The notes under the pieces were generated by a model, which made no database searches, was not told where the DNA came from, and saw nothing but the letters and a program-made list of their open reading frames with translations. A stretch of 64,000 nt of DNA from Sesbania bispinosa (Eukaryota; Streptophyta; Magnoliopsida; Fabales; Fabaceae), in NCBI GenBank assembly GCA_026901365.1, contig QLOH01000123.1, forward strand, positions 1,426,001-1,490,000, read 5' to 3'. The translations under genes and the position numbers were made by a program. Positions 1 through 12,027 of the stretch are shown here, in pieces (position 1 is the first letter of the stretch; each line of letters opens with the position of its first letter).

Positions 1-886
1 ATATAATAATATTTTGATTTCATTGTACTTTTGGTCATTCTAGTTTAAATTAATTATGTGCAATTTTGGTTACTCAAGTTTTTAAAGTAAATTAAGTCTC
101 TACATTTTAAAAATTAAGCAAATTTGACTCCTTCATCAATTGTCTTTTATCCAAAACCTTCATATTCCCACTTTCTACCCAATTCATTCACAAAATTTAT
201 TTGATTATATCTTTCTCAATCTTGTTAAGCTCAAAACTTATTAATTAAAATATTAAATTTCATCTAAAATTAAAGTCTCAATTTTTTCCCTTTTTAAACC
301 CTAATTCCAAAAAGTTACAAAATCTTTCAAATTTTATATTTTTTCTATTATATTTTCTACCTTTGGATATTTAAAATTAGTTCATATCTCAAATCTATCA
401 TAAACTTTCAATACATTTTAATTTAAAATGGTGGAGGGACTTAATGTGGTTGAAAAAACTTGAGACACAAAAATTGCACACTGTTCAAACTAGAGAGGCC
501 AAAAGTCAAATTTAAACTAATATTTTATATCCACTAAAGATTTATTAATCAACATGTACATTGTTAATTATAAACATTAAAGTTGTGGATGAAAGGAAGT
601 TTACCCTAACCTAATTAATTAATTAATAAGATAGACAATTATATAAAAACAACTTATTAAATAAATAGAAAAATTCTAACTAATAATGTTAATTAAGAAA
701 TTAAAAGTGAAAAAATCTAACTAAAAAAACCTCTCATGCTCCAACACTTGTAATTAAATATAAAATGTTTGGAATATGGAGAGAGTAATGTGAGCAAAAT
801 TATTTTATTTTGTTATTTGTTAAAAATAATATATATATATATATATATGCTCAATTAAAAGGGTCTTGCTAATGGCTTTTTTAAAA
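1..886. other. AT-rich intergenic DNA, no gene seen
   Basis: No ORF of note and no recognisable domain on either strand. The stretch is very AT-rich and includes a short (TA)n run at about 826-848. I see nothing functional in it. Confidence 0.6.
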
Positions 887-1189
887 CTACTACTACCTTT
901 ATTCCAATTTAACCGTCCATTTGGACAAAAACAAAAATCACACGTATTAATGAATGTAATTATTACTCTTATTTTCGTAAAAATAAATTTTAAATTTTCT
1001 ATTTTATCCTTTATCTCTCTTAGTACTATTGGATTTCATTAATTTTCAATAGTAGGTCATTTACTAAAATAAGGGTTAAGTGGATAAATATATAATTATT
1101 ATTGCATTGAGTTTGTAAATAGATAATTAACTAGGAATAAATTTTTTATTTCAAAGTGGACAATTAAATAAAAATGGAGGTAGTAGTTA
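887..1189. mobile_element. Stowaway-like MITE with inverted ends
   Basis: The left end reads ctactacctttattcc and the right end, read on the minus strand, ctactacctccatttt, followed inward by similar gtccatttgg / gtccactttg blocks. The roughly 300-bp length, lack of coding and CTACC-type terminus fit Stowaway (Tc1/mariner) MITEs. The ends are diverged, so this is an old copy. Confidence 0.6.
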
Positions 1190-1288
1190 ATAAAACAAGA
1201 GATGATAATATTTTTTAAAAAAGAAATCATTTTTTAATTTCTTAACCAACATTTTTATATACTTATTTCTCGTGAAACTGAAATATAG

Positions 1289-1410
1289 AGTGCGTTTGGT
1301 TTACAGTTAAGTAGAATTGATTCTAGAAATGAATGGTTGAGATAAATGATGCATGTTTTACGAAGTACATTGGACGGAAGTGATTTAAAATCAATTCTAA
1401 AAAACCATTA
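1289..1410. mobile_element. MITE family B, copy 1
   Basis: About 120 bp starting gtgcgtttggtttacag and ending around tgatttaaaatcaattct. It is closely similar along its length to 61240-61391, including the shared phrase tgattctagaaat. Two dispersed copies about 60 kb apart in one window indicate a mobile repeat. The superfamily cannot be decided from this. Confidence 0.6.
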
Positions 1411-2839
1411 TAATTTTTTACTATTGAAATTTAAAACCAACGGGCACATCGTTGCTATCAACATCATAAATTGAAGTTGGTAATGATGCCAAATTTGTTG
1501 ATGCACATAAGAGGATTTGCAATGATGCAACCTTATCTCATTTTTTATTATTTTTAAGTAGGTTTTGTCATTACACATTATATTTTTTTTTTACATTTTA
1601 TAACTTAAAGCAACTTTGTACTTCAATAGCCCAATTTTAAAATTTGTATTAAATGGATCCCACAAGTGACCCCACACCTCTATATATCACCTGTGATTAT
1701 TTTTTTATTGCCAAAATTGACTTTTTATTGAGAAAATGACCCTAATTAAGCAACCCTAATTAAGACCATGTTTGCTAAACACATTAGATAAAGGCAAATG
1801 TAAGTTTGTTTTCAGTCCAACAATTTTTTGGCTTCTACATTTTTATATTGAAATGCGTATTTTTGTCTTAGAATGCTCGTTGGCAATGATAACCAAACAT
1901 ATACTAATAGTGTGTCTGAGAACCTGTTTACATCTGGCAAACTCATCTATTTCTTCATTCTCAATGTTAGCATTGAAATATGCAATTTGGTGTTGGAATT
2001 CGTGAAATGTAAGTTAAAATATGTAAACAAATATACATTAAGGGCATGTTTAGGTTGTTGCAAACTCAAGTTTGCAAATCCCAACCAAAGAAACAATGAG
2101 TTGCTTCTAAAAAAACTTAAGTTTTGAGAGAATGGGACGGGTAGCCAAATGTACACTAAGACTCTTGTTAAGGATCATCATCCTAAAAAGTCATGTTTTA
2201 ATGTAATGGTCGTACCAAAGAGTATAGGAAATATTACTATTATTAATATTATTTGTTGTTGTTGATAGAGATCCAATTATTTCTAGAGTAACTATTGATA
2301 AAGTTATTTTGTTTATAATTTTTTTTATTATATAGTAGAAATATAACAAATCTAACAAATAAGTAATGTGATATTAACACAATAATTATACAAACCAATT
2401 TTTAGATAAATTAGACATTTACATGCATGTAATTTTACAATTAACATTTATTTATATTTTAAAAATATTAAATTGAAAGTATTTGATGAAGTATTAAATA
2501 TTTTTTAAATTTTATATAATTTTATACACTTAATTTAATTAATAAGATTTTTTAATTTAATGATAGAATTGATAAAATTCAATATTCATATAAATATTTT
2601 AAACGAAATAATTTACTAAAAAATATTCTTAAAGTAACTTGATATCCACTCATTACTCGTTAGTGTTATTGTTGTTATTATTTATTTATATAAGATATCA
2701 CTAAAATCCTTTAACTTAATCTATTTCTCCCTAGCTAAGTTTTTATTCAGTTTATTTTTCAAAACTCTTTCCATTAGTATTTCAGAAAAATACCCATTTT
2801 TTTTTTTAAAATAAATTGAACTGAATTGAATTTCATTGT
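1411..2839. other. Intergenic, repeat-like, no gene seen
   Basis: AT-rich sequence. The segment about 1880-2160 has the look of an old MITE (phrases such as gcatgtttaggttg and caaactcaagtttgcaa facing each other). Short ORFs here lack any known domain and are probably chance. Confidence 0.45.
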
Positions 2840-3130
2840 ATCCAATCCATTACGTACGGCACAGAATTAAAAATGCTGCAACAGTGCAGTGTAGTAGTGA
2901 GTGTATTGCGTGACCGAGTCGTGGGCCCACTTAACTCAGTCAACTGACCAGAACCGTGACCCATTGTCAGTTCTAATTCAATCATCACACCTCTCTTTTG
3001 TCGTTTTGTGATCACTCCCTCTGTTCTCTTCTGTAAACCCTTTCACACTGTTCACGCATCTCTCCCACACTCTTCCGTTACCTTCCCTTCCCTTCAATAC
3101 TGCTCAGTGGTTTTGTTTTGCCCAGTTAAC
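2840..3130. promoter_or_regulatory. Promoter/5' UTR-like patch without an obvious gene
   Basis: A patch of higher GC in AT-rich surroundings. It contains gtgggcccac, an agtcaactgacc block with TTGAC W-box-like cores, and then a CT-rich leader-like stretch (about 3000-3110). This composition is typical of a plant promoter and 5' UTR. No coding exon follows directly. It could be a distal start for the FLZ gene at 5 kb, or a relic. Confidence 0.3.
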
Positions 3131-4077
3131 AAGGAAAGTAGTAAAGGGTTATATTCTTAATCATTGTTATCGTTTTTTTCCACCACCCTTTGTCATAATT
3201 TCTTAGTTGGGATTGTTCAACTTTTCATTTATAATGAAATTATAGATTTAAACCATATAGGTGAATATTTTTTTTTTGCCCAATACCAATGACAACCTTG
3301 ATCTCTTCTAGATTTGCCTTTTAATTCCACTACACGATATGACATTTGGATAATATTTATTATCATAATTGATAATTAAACTTTAAATTTAACAAAAAGA
3401 TGTGCACAAATTCTATGTAGGAATTTAAATAATTTTAAGTTTTATAAAAGTCATTGGAAATAAATATTTAAGGGATCTCATTCACAACCACTCGTGCATA
3501 TTATGAGTTATGACAGTTAATTTTCTATGTATTAATTATATTTTAACATTTAAACTTTACATTTTATCTATTATTTTTGTTTCAAACTCATGCATACTTG
3601 AACGATTGTGTTTTTATTATTTTTAAATTATGGACTTTACTTAATTGCACTATTCTTTATTTATATATATATATATATTCCAAAAAGTAATTTGGGAAAC
3701 AAAATTAATTACAAATATTTAATATATTTAATAACACCCTAACTAAAATTGAATTGCCAACATTATACTATAAATGGACTGCATTTATTATCTGTATTTA
3801 TGTATATATGTATAGAAATGCATGGGTGATTCAGACACATTGAATAAATTCAGCAAAGAAATTTTTGTTGTCCACACAATGTGCAAACAGTTGTCTTAAC
3901 TATCTAATTTAAGGGTATTTTTTTTTATAGCTTAGTAGAATAAATTTTGATAGATTTTCAGAATTAATATTAAGAATGAATGAGATATGAAACAAATAAT
4001 ATAAAAGTGATTAAAATTAATTTCACTTAATTGATTTTTACTGTTTTTCATTTAGAATTAAACAATCACTTAGAACA

Positions 4078-4172
4078 TGTTTAATTTAGCGTTAAAATGT
4101 GTGAACTCACGTTTCCAACACTAGAAATAATTGAATTTAGAAATATAAACTTGAGTTTGGTGGGTATATCAT
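4078..4172. mobile_element. MITE family C, degraded copy
   Basis: The segment with tttagcgttaaaatgtgtgaac, tttccaacactagaaataatt and acttgagtttggtgg resembles 6222-6325 in the FLZ intron and, inverted, the better preserved copy at 15967-16085. Confidence 0.45.
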
Positions 4173-4384
4173 CCATTACTAATTTAATTAAGATCGTAAC
4201 CCTTCACCTCATCCATGAATTAGTACATTGTAATTGAGTGTTATTACTGGTTACCAATTACCAATTTTGTAACAAAAAGGAGCACCGTTTCGAAATGAAC
4301 CATTGAGCTAAAACGGGGAAAGTACAAACACAAAACAATTCTGTGGGCAGATACTGTACATTTATCTAGAGAGAGAGTGGGGAG

Positions 4385-5063
4385 TATATCAGAAGCTCAC
4401 TGCTTCGCTGATTTTGAGGCATGCAAGAGAGAGAAAGAAGAGAGAGAGAGGAGTCGTACTGCACAAGTTTCACATATCTAAGTCATTTTTTTACTGCATT
4501 TGGGACTCTTCTCTTCAACACCATCTCTGTGAAGTTTCCATAGCACAGAGAGAAAAACCCAGGTGGGTTTTTCTTTTCCTTTTCCTTTCCTCAGATCATC
4601 ATTCCTTCTTTCATGGTTTCTTTCACTCTCTGGTTTTCATGCCTCATCACTGATTGTTCCTTGTAACTTCTCTGGAACTTCTCTCACATGTCACCAACCA
4701 TTTTCCTTGTGGTTGGTAACTTAACCTTGTTTATACCATTAATCAATCTTCTTCGTTCATTGTTGGCATAAAAAAGCTTCCTTTTTTCCTCACCTTTTGC
4801 ATTTGGGGTGAAATGAACGTGGTTCTATTTTAGTCCTTTGAGCTGCTTCATTTGTATATTTTCTTTTTTGGGAATCTTGCAATCACAGTGACTTTGATTT
4901 TCAACAGTGTGATATGCATTCAAAGTTTCAAACTTTTTCTCAGATGTTACTATTTATGCAGCATTATTTCTTGATTCAAGTTGATAGATTATTGAGTTAA
5001 TGTGTGTGTTGTGTTATTTAATTAAAGCAAATCTGGGTTGTAGTGAGCAGGTGTTTTGGGAAA
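4385..5063 (+). promoter_or_regulatory. 5' leader of the FLZ gene with probable 5' UTR intron
   Basis: A purine-rich GA-repeat leader (about 4424-4452) is followed by a likely donor (cccag|gtgggt, donor GT at 4563-4564) and a pyrimidine-rich intron ending ttgtag at 5043 (or the next AG at 5050), just before the ATG at 5064. An intron of about 480 nt in the 5' UTR is plausible for this family. The splice sites are by eye, and the transcription start is not determined. Confidence 0.5.
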
Positions 5064-6555
5064 ATGCTGAGGAAGAGGAGCAGGTCACAGCAGAAAGATC
5101 AACATCACATGGGTCATCTGACAATCTCTGATGCTAATTCTCAATCTCATGCTTTGGGGCGCAACATCAAAGGCCACTCAATTTTCAATGTCCCTTGTGT
5201 GTTTGTGGGTCTGGGTCCTAAATGCTTATTGGATTCTGATTCAGTGAGGAGCCCCACTTCTCCACTAGATGCTAGAGTTCTTTCAAATCTAGGCAACCCT
5301 GTTAGAAACCCAAGACCAACATCCCATGAGGGGCACCAAAGGAGCTGGGATTGCTGCAAGGTAGGTCTAAGCATTGTTGAATCTTTGGAAGACTGTTCTA
5401 AGTTTCCTTGGAAAATTCTCCCATCACCACAGGGGAAAAAAGCTTGTCTCACTCCCCAAATGATGATCAAATCCCCAAATTTTCAAACCTGTATGGATGC
5501 TGTTAAGGCATCAAAGTCTTTACCCAAAGATTTTTGTAAGGTTCCTTATACCAAAAATGAACCAGTTATCCCCAAAGGTAAATCCAGTGTTCTTTTGAGA
5601 TTGGAGAAACAGCTCAAGAGCATCAACAACCATTTGGTAAAACCAGGTCCTGTTCATTAGACTCATGCAGTCCATTGAAATTCCTCTCTGGTTTAACCAC
5701 TCCCAACACTGATTCAGATTTTGTTTGGAAAGATATGAGCATCCAAATGAGCTCTCCTCCTCATTTTATTGGAGGAAGCCAGAACCCAAACATCTTCCTA
5801 CCTATAGAGTTAAAATCAAACAGTGTTTCCATTTGCTCTCCCAATGAATTTATCAAGTCTCTATCAGCTAGTGAGATTGAACTCTCTGAGGACTACACAT
5901 GTGTGATTTCCCATGGTCCCAATCCCAAAACAACTCATATCTTTGGTGACTGCATCTTGGAGACTCATTCTAATGGATTTAAACCCCAATTTAAGAATGA
6001 AGAGAAGGAGAAGGTAATGACCCTGGTGGGTAACAGGTTGCAGACTCCAAACCAATATCCCTCAAGTGCCTTCTTAAGTTTCTGCCTCCAATGCAACAAG
6101 AAACTGGATGAGGGGAAAGATATTTATATTTATGGGTGAGTTAGCACTACTTCATCTCTTCAATTTTGACTCATAAGTATGTTGGTTTTAGTGTTGAAAC
6201 ATGATAAATTGCGAAACATACAGTTAGAGCATTGAAATGTGTTGGTTAAACTCATGTTTTCAATGCTGGAAATAAATGCTGGAAATAGTTATGTCCGTTA
6301 ATTTAAATTTGAGTTTGATCCGTTCTAATGACATATCAGTTTCAATGACATATCAAACAGAAACTTGGTTTCTTTGATGGATTGATTTGATTCTAAGATT
6401 GTCTTCCTTTGATATCTTGCAGAGGTGACAAAGCATTTTGCAGTTTAGCTTGCCGGGAGATTATGATTGATGAGGAACAAGAGGAATCCAACCCTTCTTC
6501 TGAAAGCTCTCAAAAGAAAAATTTTGGTGAGCAACTTTTTGTACCAGACACATAA
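5064..6555 (+). CDS. FCS-Like Zinc finger (FLZ/DUF581) protein, apparent 1-nt frameshift in exon 1
   Basis: FLZ proteins are plant-specific adaptors that bind the SnRK1 kinase complex through a short four-cysteine zinc finger. Exon 1 runs from ATG 5064 (MLRKRSRS start) to 6135, the intron is 6136-6422 (GT-AG), and exon 2 is 6423-6555 (stop taa 6553-6555). The finger spans the junction: SFCLQCNKKLDEGKDIYIY in exon 1, then GDKAFCSLACRE in exon 2, giving CxxC...CxxxC. Conserved-looking blocks RSPTSPLD and RSCSLDS are in two different frames. The reading frame breaks at the T-run 5593-5596, where one base appears to be missing; as read, translation stops at 5658-5660. The two exons total 1205 nt, one short of a multiple of three, so a single lost base explains everything and the intended protein would be about 401 aa. 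Sequencing error or a recent null allele are both possible. Confidence 0.85.
6222..6325. mobile_element. MITE family C fragment inside the FLZ intron
   Basis: The segment with agagcattgaaatgtgttgg, aactcatgttttcaatgctgg and aatttgagtttgat matches 4078-4172 block by block. It makes up about a third of the only coding-region intron of the FLZ gene. Its ends are eroded. Confidence 0.4.
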
Positions 6556-6935
6556 AGGCTTATTCTGCCACATGCACTAGAGCCATGAGAAAGGGTAGAC
6601 GCACCTGATCATCTGTTTCACATTGAGCTGTTTTTATGTGCATCTGTTGGCGGCCATGGATGATCATTTTGTACATCATTGCGTTTTCCTGGAATTGGTG
6701 TTTCAACTTTCATGGTCTTTGGTGGATTGTGGCTCTCATTTAAGCTTAGTTTTGTTTTCTATATAAACAGAGAAGAAATATGTTATCAAACTATTGATAG
6801 CTTGCAGAAAAATTTATGGGTTGAGGCCTATTTTTCTGGCTTCCCCGAATTTTCTTGCATGAATATCTCTATATTATGTCAATGTATACAAACCCAAACA
6901 AAGTTTTGGACTTCAATGATAATATTAGTGTTATA
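6556..6935 (+). other. Probable 3' UTR of the FLZ gene
   Basis: Sequence after the FLZ stop of mixed composition, unlike the AT-rich DNA beyond 7200. An open frame at 6679-6936 shows no domain and is most likely untranslated 3' UTR. The poly(A) site is not determined. Confidence 0.45.
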
Positions 6936-8420
6936 ATTTATACAATGTCTTGCCTTTTCCTATGAATTTTGGACTGAAAATTGGAAATCTTAACCAGTGT
7001 TTGTTCCTTTTTACAAATCTGTTTGGCCAGTGGTTTTCATTTTCAACTTTGTTCGAATATGCTTCATTTAGACGAATCTTGTGATTCCTATTTTGGTAAA
7101 ATTCATGCGTGTGAAGACATTTTGTAATGTCTCTTCAATCTTCTCATTTTCGTCACGTGTCTATAGTGGAGGTTCAGCACCTGAAAATGTAAGGACCTGA
7201 TTTGATTATTGTTGCAAATAATTTTAAAAGCTAATATATTAAAAGAAATGTTTGATTTTTTTTTCGGTTTTTGACTGAAACATTAAATAAATTTTTGTAT
7301 TTTAGTTTTTAAAAACAAATTTGTTTTTTATTCAATTATTTAAAAATTTATCCTCTATAATTTTTTTAAAAATATAAATAAAAAATGTATTTTAATTATT
7401 TTTTATTAATATGTTTATCTCTATAGATTATTTCTTTTTACTTCTTTTTTTGGTAAAATATTTCCTTTTACTTTGAACTGTCAATGTTGCAGTTGTTACC
7501 ACTGGGATTACCGTTGGAATGTGAATGTCTACAAGTTTTACTTTACTTTAGAGGGATGGAGAGAGAATGAGGGGGTAAACCTTCTAAAATTGGGACTTAT
7601 AAAATTAATTAAAATTTTGCGGTTTGTGTTGATTAAAATATTTTTTTTAATTATTTTTATAATTGTCTTTACATATATTTCTTCTAATAATTTTATTCTT
7701 AATGTAGTAAGTTACTTCACTTTCTTTAAATTTCTTAGTTTTAAATTTTTAATAAAGTTTTTCACATCAGTTTTTCGTATCATATTATGTAACATTAGCT
7801 AAGATTTTTTTAATATTTGTTTCCTCCATTAAATTTTTTTTCTAATAGCGGCTTTTCTTTATATTTATTTATATACAACCAAGATTCGAACTTTAACCTT
7901 AATACATATAAAGACAATGCTACTCAAGAATAGATGTTTTTTCATATTAAAATTAAACCCCTGTACTTTATCGTAGACATTAAATAAACAAAATCTTATC
8001 AATATTTAATATTTATGAATATTAATAAAGAAAGAGATAAATATAAAAGCTTCACGCAATATAAATTTAGACATGAAAAAATCTATTATAAGCTGTGTTA
8101 ATCGCGCAGCGAACGGATCACGTCCCCGAGTTTATTCACTTTATTCTTTCTTGTTCTTATTTTCGTTTTGTTTTTTCCCCACCGCTCCTTTTTCTGTGCA
8201 ATTGTCGTCTACGTGGTTCTCTTTTTTCAGCAATTCATATCTTATGTGATTTTCCTTTTAAATTTCTCATCTAAGCTTAGCACTCCAGCAGTCCATTTAC
8301 CAAACCTGGCTGTTTTTTCCTATATGAGACAATGAGGCTCATAAGAAGAAAGTGCATAATCAATGTTTATTACATTATTTAGTTCACAAGTTAACCGTCT
8401 ATTAAACTGCTTGAACCGAT
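6936..8420. other. Intergenic between the FLZ and CHYR1-like genes
   Basis: Mostly AT-rich with no credible coding sequence. At 8095-8290 there is a less AT-rich patch (gcgcagcgaacggatcacgt, then pyrimidine-rich) that looks promoter- or leader-like, but I find no exon attached to it. Confidence 0.4.
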
Positions 8421-8904
8421 CAAAATGTGACCCAAACTCACCAAACGAACAAAAACCATATTCTGATATTTCTTTACCTGGTAGTTTACTTGTACTTCAG
8501 AATGCAAGTTAAAGTACAACTTTCTATCCCTTTAATCATATGGAAGTTTAATCCTTTAACTAAGGGAAACCGAGCATCATCAACACGGCATTCTTTCCCA
8601 ACCGAAATTTCCAAAAATATCATGCAGATTGTGGATGTAATACCAACCAATGATTGTCTCTCACTTTCTCTAGTTCACTTTCCCTTAATAAACTGCAATT
8701 TTTATTCATCAAAGTAACAAAGCTAATTTTAAAGTTCACATTATCCAAAATAAACACTACACTTGTAAACAAGGGAACACTAAAGGGTATTAGTTACCCC
8801 ATCCAGAAACAACTAACAGAATGAGTTATGAAGGGTGCACTTTGGTTCCTTCACAGGAATGAGTGAAATCGTCTAATGAATCCAATCCAATAATTAACCG
8901 TTGC
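8421..8904 (-). other. Probable 3' UTR of the CHYR1-like gene
   Basis: Downstream of the minus-strand stop, with no domain-bearing ORF. It is assigned as UTR by position only; the polyadenylation site is unknown. Confidence 0.4.
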
Positions 8905-11900
8905 TCAGCCTCTTGTTTGCCGTGTGTTGTAGGATTTGCAGTTCAAGCACTTTTGAGCAACAAGATGGAACTGGACATGAGAAGTTTTGCCACAATCATT
9001 GCAAAGGATCCAAACCTGCCAGAGACTATCACTGTTAGTTCCTTGGAATCACCTTCTTTTGCATTTAACTCACAATAAAAATCAATCTCTGCATCTCAAA
9101 GCAGTAGGAAAATGCAAGTGCATAAAATCTTAGATTTACTATTATAATTCATCATTCAACCTTCACCGACTCTCTAGTCTCTACGATACCCTCAATTGCA
9201 TAGCCACAAAAAGACATCAACAAAACAAGGACTATGTCTGTTGCATGGTTGGCATGCTGACATACAATACTCGTCATCATCACAGGAAAAAAGGAATACT
9301 GACTGACCATTTTGTTCAGATATGGTTCAGGCATTGGTGTGGCAGCAATTTCCAAGTCAAATTTCTCCCAAACCTTTGACATATCACAAACCGACTTTGA
9401 GCACAGAGGACACGCATACCTGACGCAGAAACAAATACAAAGGTGAGGACAAATGCAACAATAGGACTTCGAGCAGATAGAAATGGACAAGCAAAGAGAC
9501 AAAGAGCTCTGTCATACTCACTGGAAATGTTCCCTCATTTCCTTTAGGCAGCTCTTATGGATTGTATGCCCACAGAGTAAAACAGTGACCTCATTCAAGG
9601 ATTCAAACAAATACTGCAATCACCGATTTCGTGTACTTGCGTCAACCTCCGGCATTTCAGTAAATTGGTAGGAAGGAGGCAAAGCACTTAAATAAAGTTG
9701 AACAACCTTACCTCAAAACAAACGGGGCAATCATGATGCATTGCTCCTTCCACACAAAGGTGACTGTTTTTCAGCAGAGTTGAGTAACAACAACCTAGGA
9801 AAGAAATCATGAAAGAAATGATCACGTAAGTAAAGCACTTTAAAACAACAGTGTCACTATTTACTGAAGAACATAGGCATGAAAAATTATTACTCACCAC
9901 ATTTGTAGCAGTGGAAGAAATTTTCACATCCTCCAGTTCTGTATATTAAAATATATCAGAATCAATCAGTCTGAAATTTGTAATAAAACCAGTCCAACTA
10001 ACAAAGAAGAGTATACTAAAGTGTCAAACTATACTATATAAATTAAAAATACAATATTGGAACCATAGGCAAAAGCAGAGAACAAGGCACAAGGAAGTGG
10101 GTCACTTTAACCCTGGGATAGAAGCAATTCATACCTGCAAATTCCACAGCCATTGCAATGGTATTGCTGCTTAGATACCTGCAGCAGATAAAATAAATAA
10201 GATAGTAGTGTCATCCAACACATTCTATGTATCAATTTGGCAAAGGGACTGTCAGAATGTGCTACATAAGGAAAATCTGGATGGTTTAACTATTCTTAAA
10301 ATCAATCCATCACCAAACTACATGCTACAGTTAGAGAGAACAGACACAGGCTTGTTCCCATCTCACATACAGAACGAAATGAAAATATAAAACATGAAAA
10401 GAAAACACAAATTCCTCAGTTCTAGGATTTATTTACTTACATCGTCATCAAAAAGCTTACATGTCTCACAGAAGTACTTGCCCATGCAAACACCACAGTT
10501 GATACAGTTCTGCTGAACCTGGAAGCCGCAGAAATCAACACAAAAAGTTCAAGGCGGATTCTAAATGTGCAATGTACCGAACAAATGATGCAAACAATAT
10601 ATGAATAATTCAGTAGTCTCAAGCAGCATATTGCCTAGTTAACATCTTAGAAGAAATGTCACAAAACTAGTAACTGTATGCAGTTTTGCACAAAACACCT
10701 ACAAGAGCCTTTATAAAGTAATTAGCTTTAAAATCTTTTCAACAACACAGCATTTTGTTTTCTTCCTATGTCTGTAAGTGCTCTTGCCTCTTGCACACAC
10801 ATGCAGAGGGAATTTCTCCCTTATTTGAAATATAATAAAGATTTAATCCATCTTAAGCTCATATTTAAACCTTCTCTTACAATTAACATTCCTTAATGGG
10901 AGATTACACACAAAGATAGTAAAGAAAATATAACCTCACCTCTTGTTCAGTCCCACAAAGTGAACATATCACCTGAATAAGTCAGAGTTATTCATTAGCA
11001 TTGCCTCAACCGTGAAATAACAAAAGGGAAAAGAAGCAAAAAAGTAGTGGATATTCAAATAATAAATGAAGATACCTGTTTGATTTGATGGCGGGGAATG
11101 TCATGTCTATGCTTCTGATCAATGTTGATATTATTCTGCAGAAGAACAAGAGTAAAAATGTAAGTTCCATCAGTATAAGAATCAAAGATAATGATAACAC
11201 TTCATTCTACATTGACATTCCAAGTCAGACTGCTTGCACAGTGCTTATGGAGGCCCAATTAAAGAGAGATTTTTCATTAAAACATCAAAAAGCAGTAGGT
11301 TGAATCAACTGATATTTGTTCTTCGAGTTTTCCCACCAATTTAAACAACTCACTAACTCATACTTCTCAAAAATGAGTTCAATGAAGGGCACACAACCTA
11401 TTCTCATAAGTTGAGCCACAAGATGACCCCAAAAATAAAAGGCCAAGAAAAATAGAAATCAAAAGAATTTATAAATCAAGTTTATTCTGAGAGCTCTATG
11501 CATATTGTCTACTTTGATAGAAATCAAAGAAAAAGAGATGGATTTTCTAAGATAGTCTTGAAACATGAACCTTATCATTTATGGCAATAAGCTAAAAACC
11601 AGAGATAGAATATTTGAATAAAAAAGAAACTATCATGAAATATGAGACTGGGAAATTAACTCACTTTTGCATCATTGTGACAATGGCGGCAATCAAATAT
11701 CTCATTACAACAGGGGGCTCTAATTTGACATCTTCTCCGGTAATGTTGACATCTGCAGGAGAAGCCTATGCTTTTCACAAAAGGAAGGGAAAAGCAAAAA
11801 CATAAATAGCAATGATTAGTGCATGAAGATGAACTTTACCCATACTCCATATAACCTCTCTCTTGCAAGTCTTCGATCTTTATGTGATCTGTTGGTTGAC

Positions 11901-12027
11901 TTGATTTTTCCCCAACAATGTGTTCTTCATTTGATGGTAGATTATACACATCTTTCTCAGTCACATGCTTCATGTCATTGCATTCAAACTGCAGAGGCTC
12001 AGAGTGCATTACCGCCACTTCTCCCAT
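8905..12027 (-). CDS. CHYR1: CHY and CTCHY zinc finger, RING-type E3 ubiquitin ligase (CHYR1/RZPF34-like)
   Basis: Eleven exons on the minus strand: 12027-11840, 11752-11665, 11135-11076, 10972-10940, 10518-10441, 10178-10135, 9938-9898, 9794-9712, 9613-9522, 9419-9308, 9015-8905. All introns are GT-AG. The exons sum to 930 nt, giving 309 aa plus TGA, with no break. Order in the protein: CHY-type finger (about residues 30-110, CRHCHND...KHRHDIPRH), CTCHY finger (about 110-175, Cys/His-rich, CNGCGICR), RING (about 199-242, CPVC...CGHTIHKSCL...CPLC), and a C-terminal zinc ribbon (LCNDCGK...CLNC). In Arabidopsis this family ubiquitinates targets and promotes ABA/drought signalling. The length and architecture match the family. 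The ATG at 12027 gives the conserved MHSEPL...CNDMKHV N-terminus. Confidence 0.95.

Noticed and set aside
5147..5470. 107-codon open frame on the minus strand
   Set aside because: Exact antisense shadow of FLZ exon 1, with no domain of its own.
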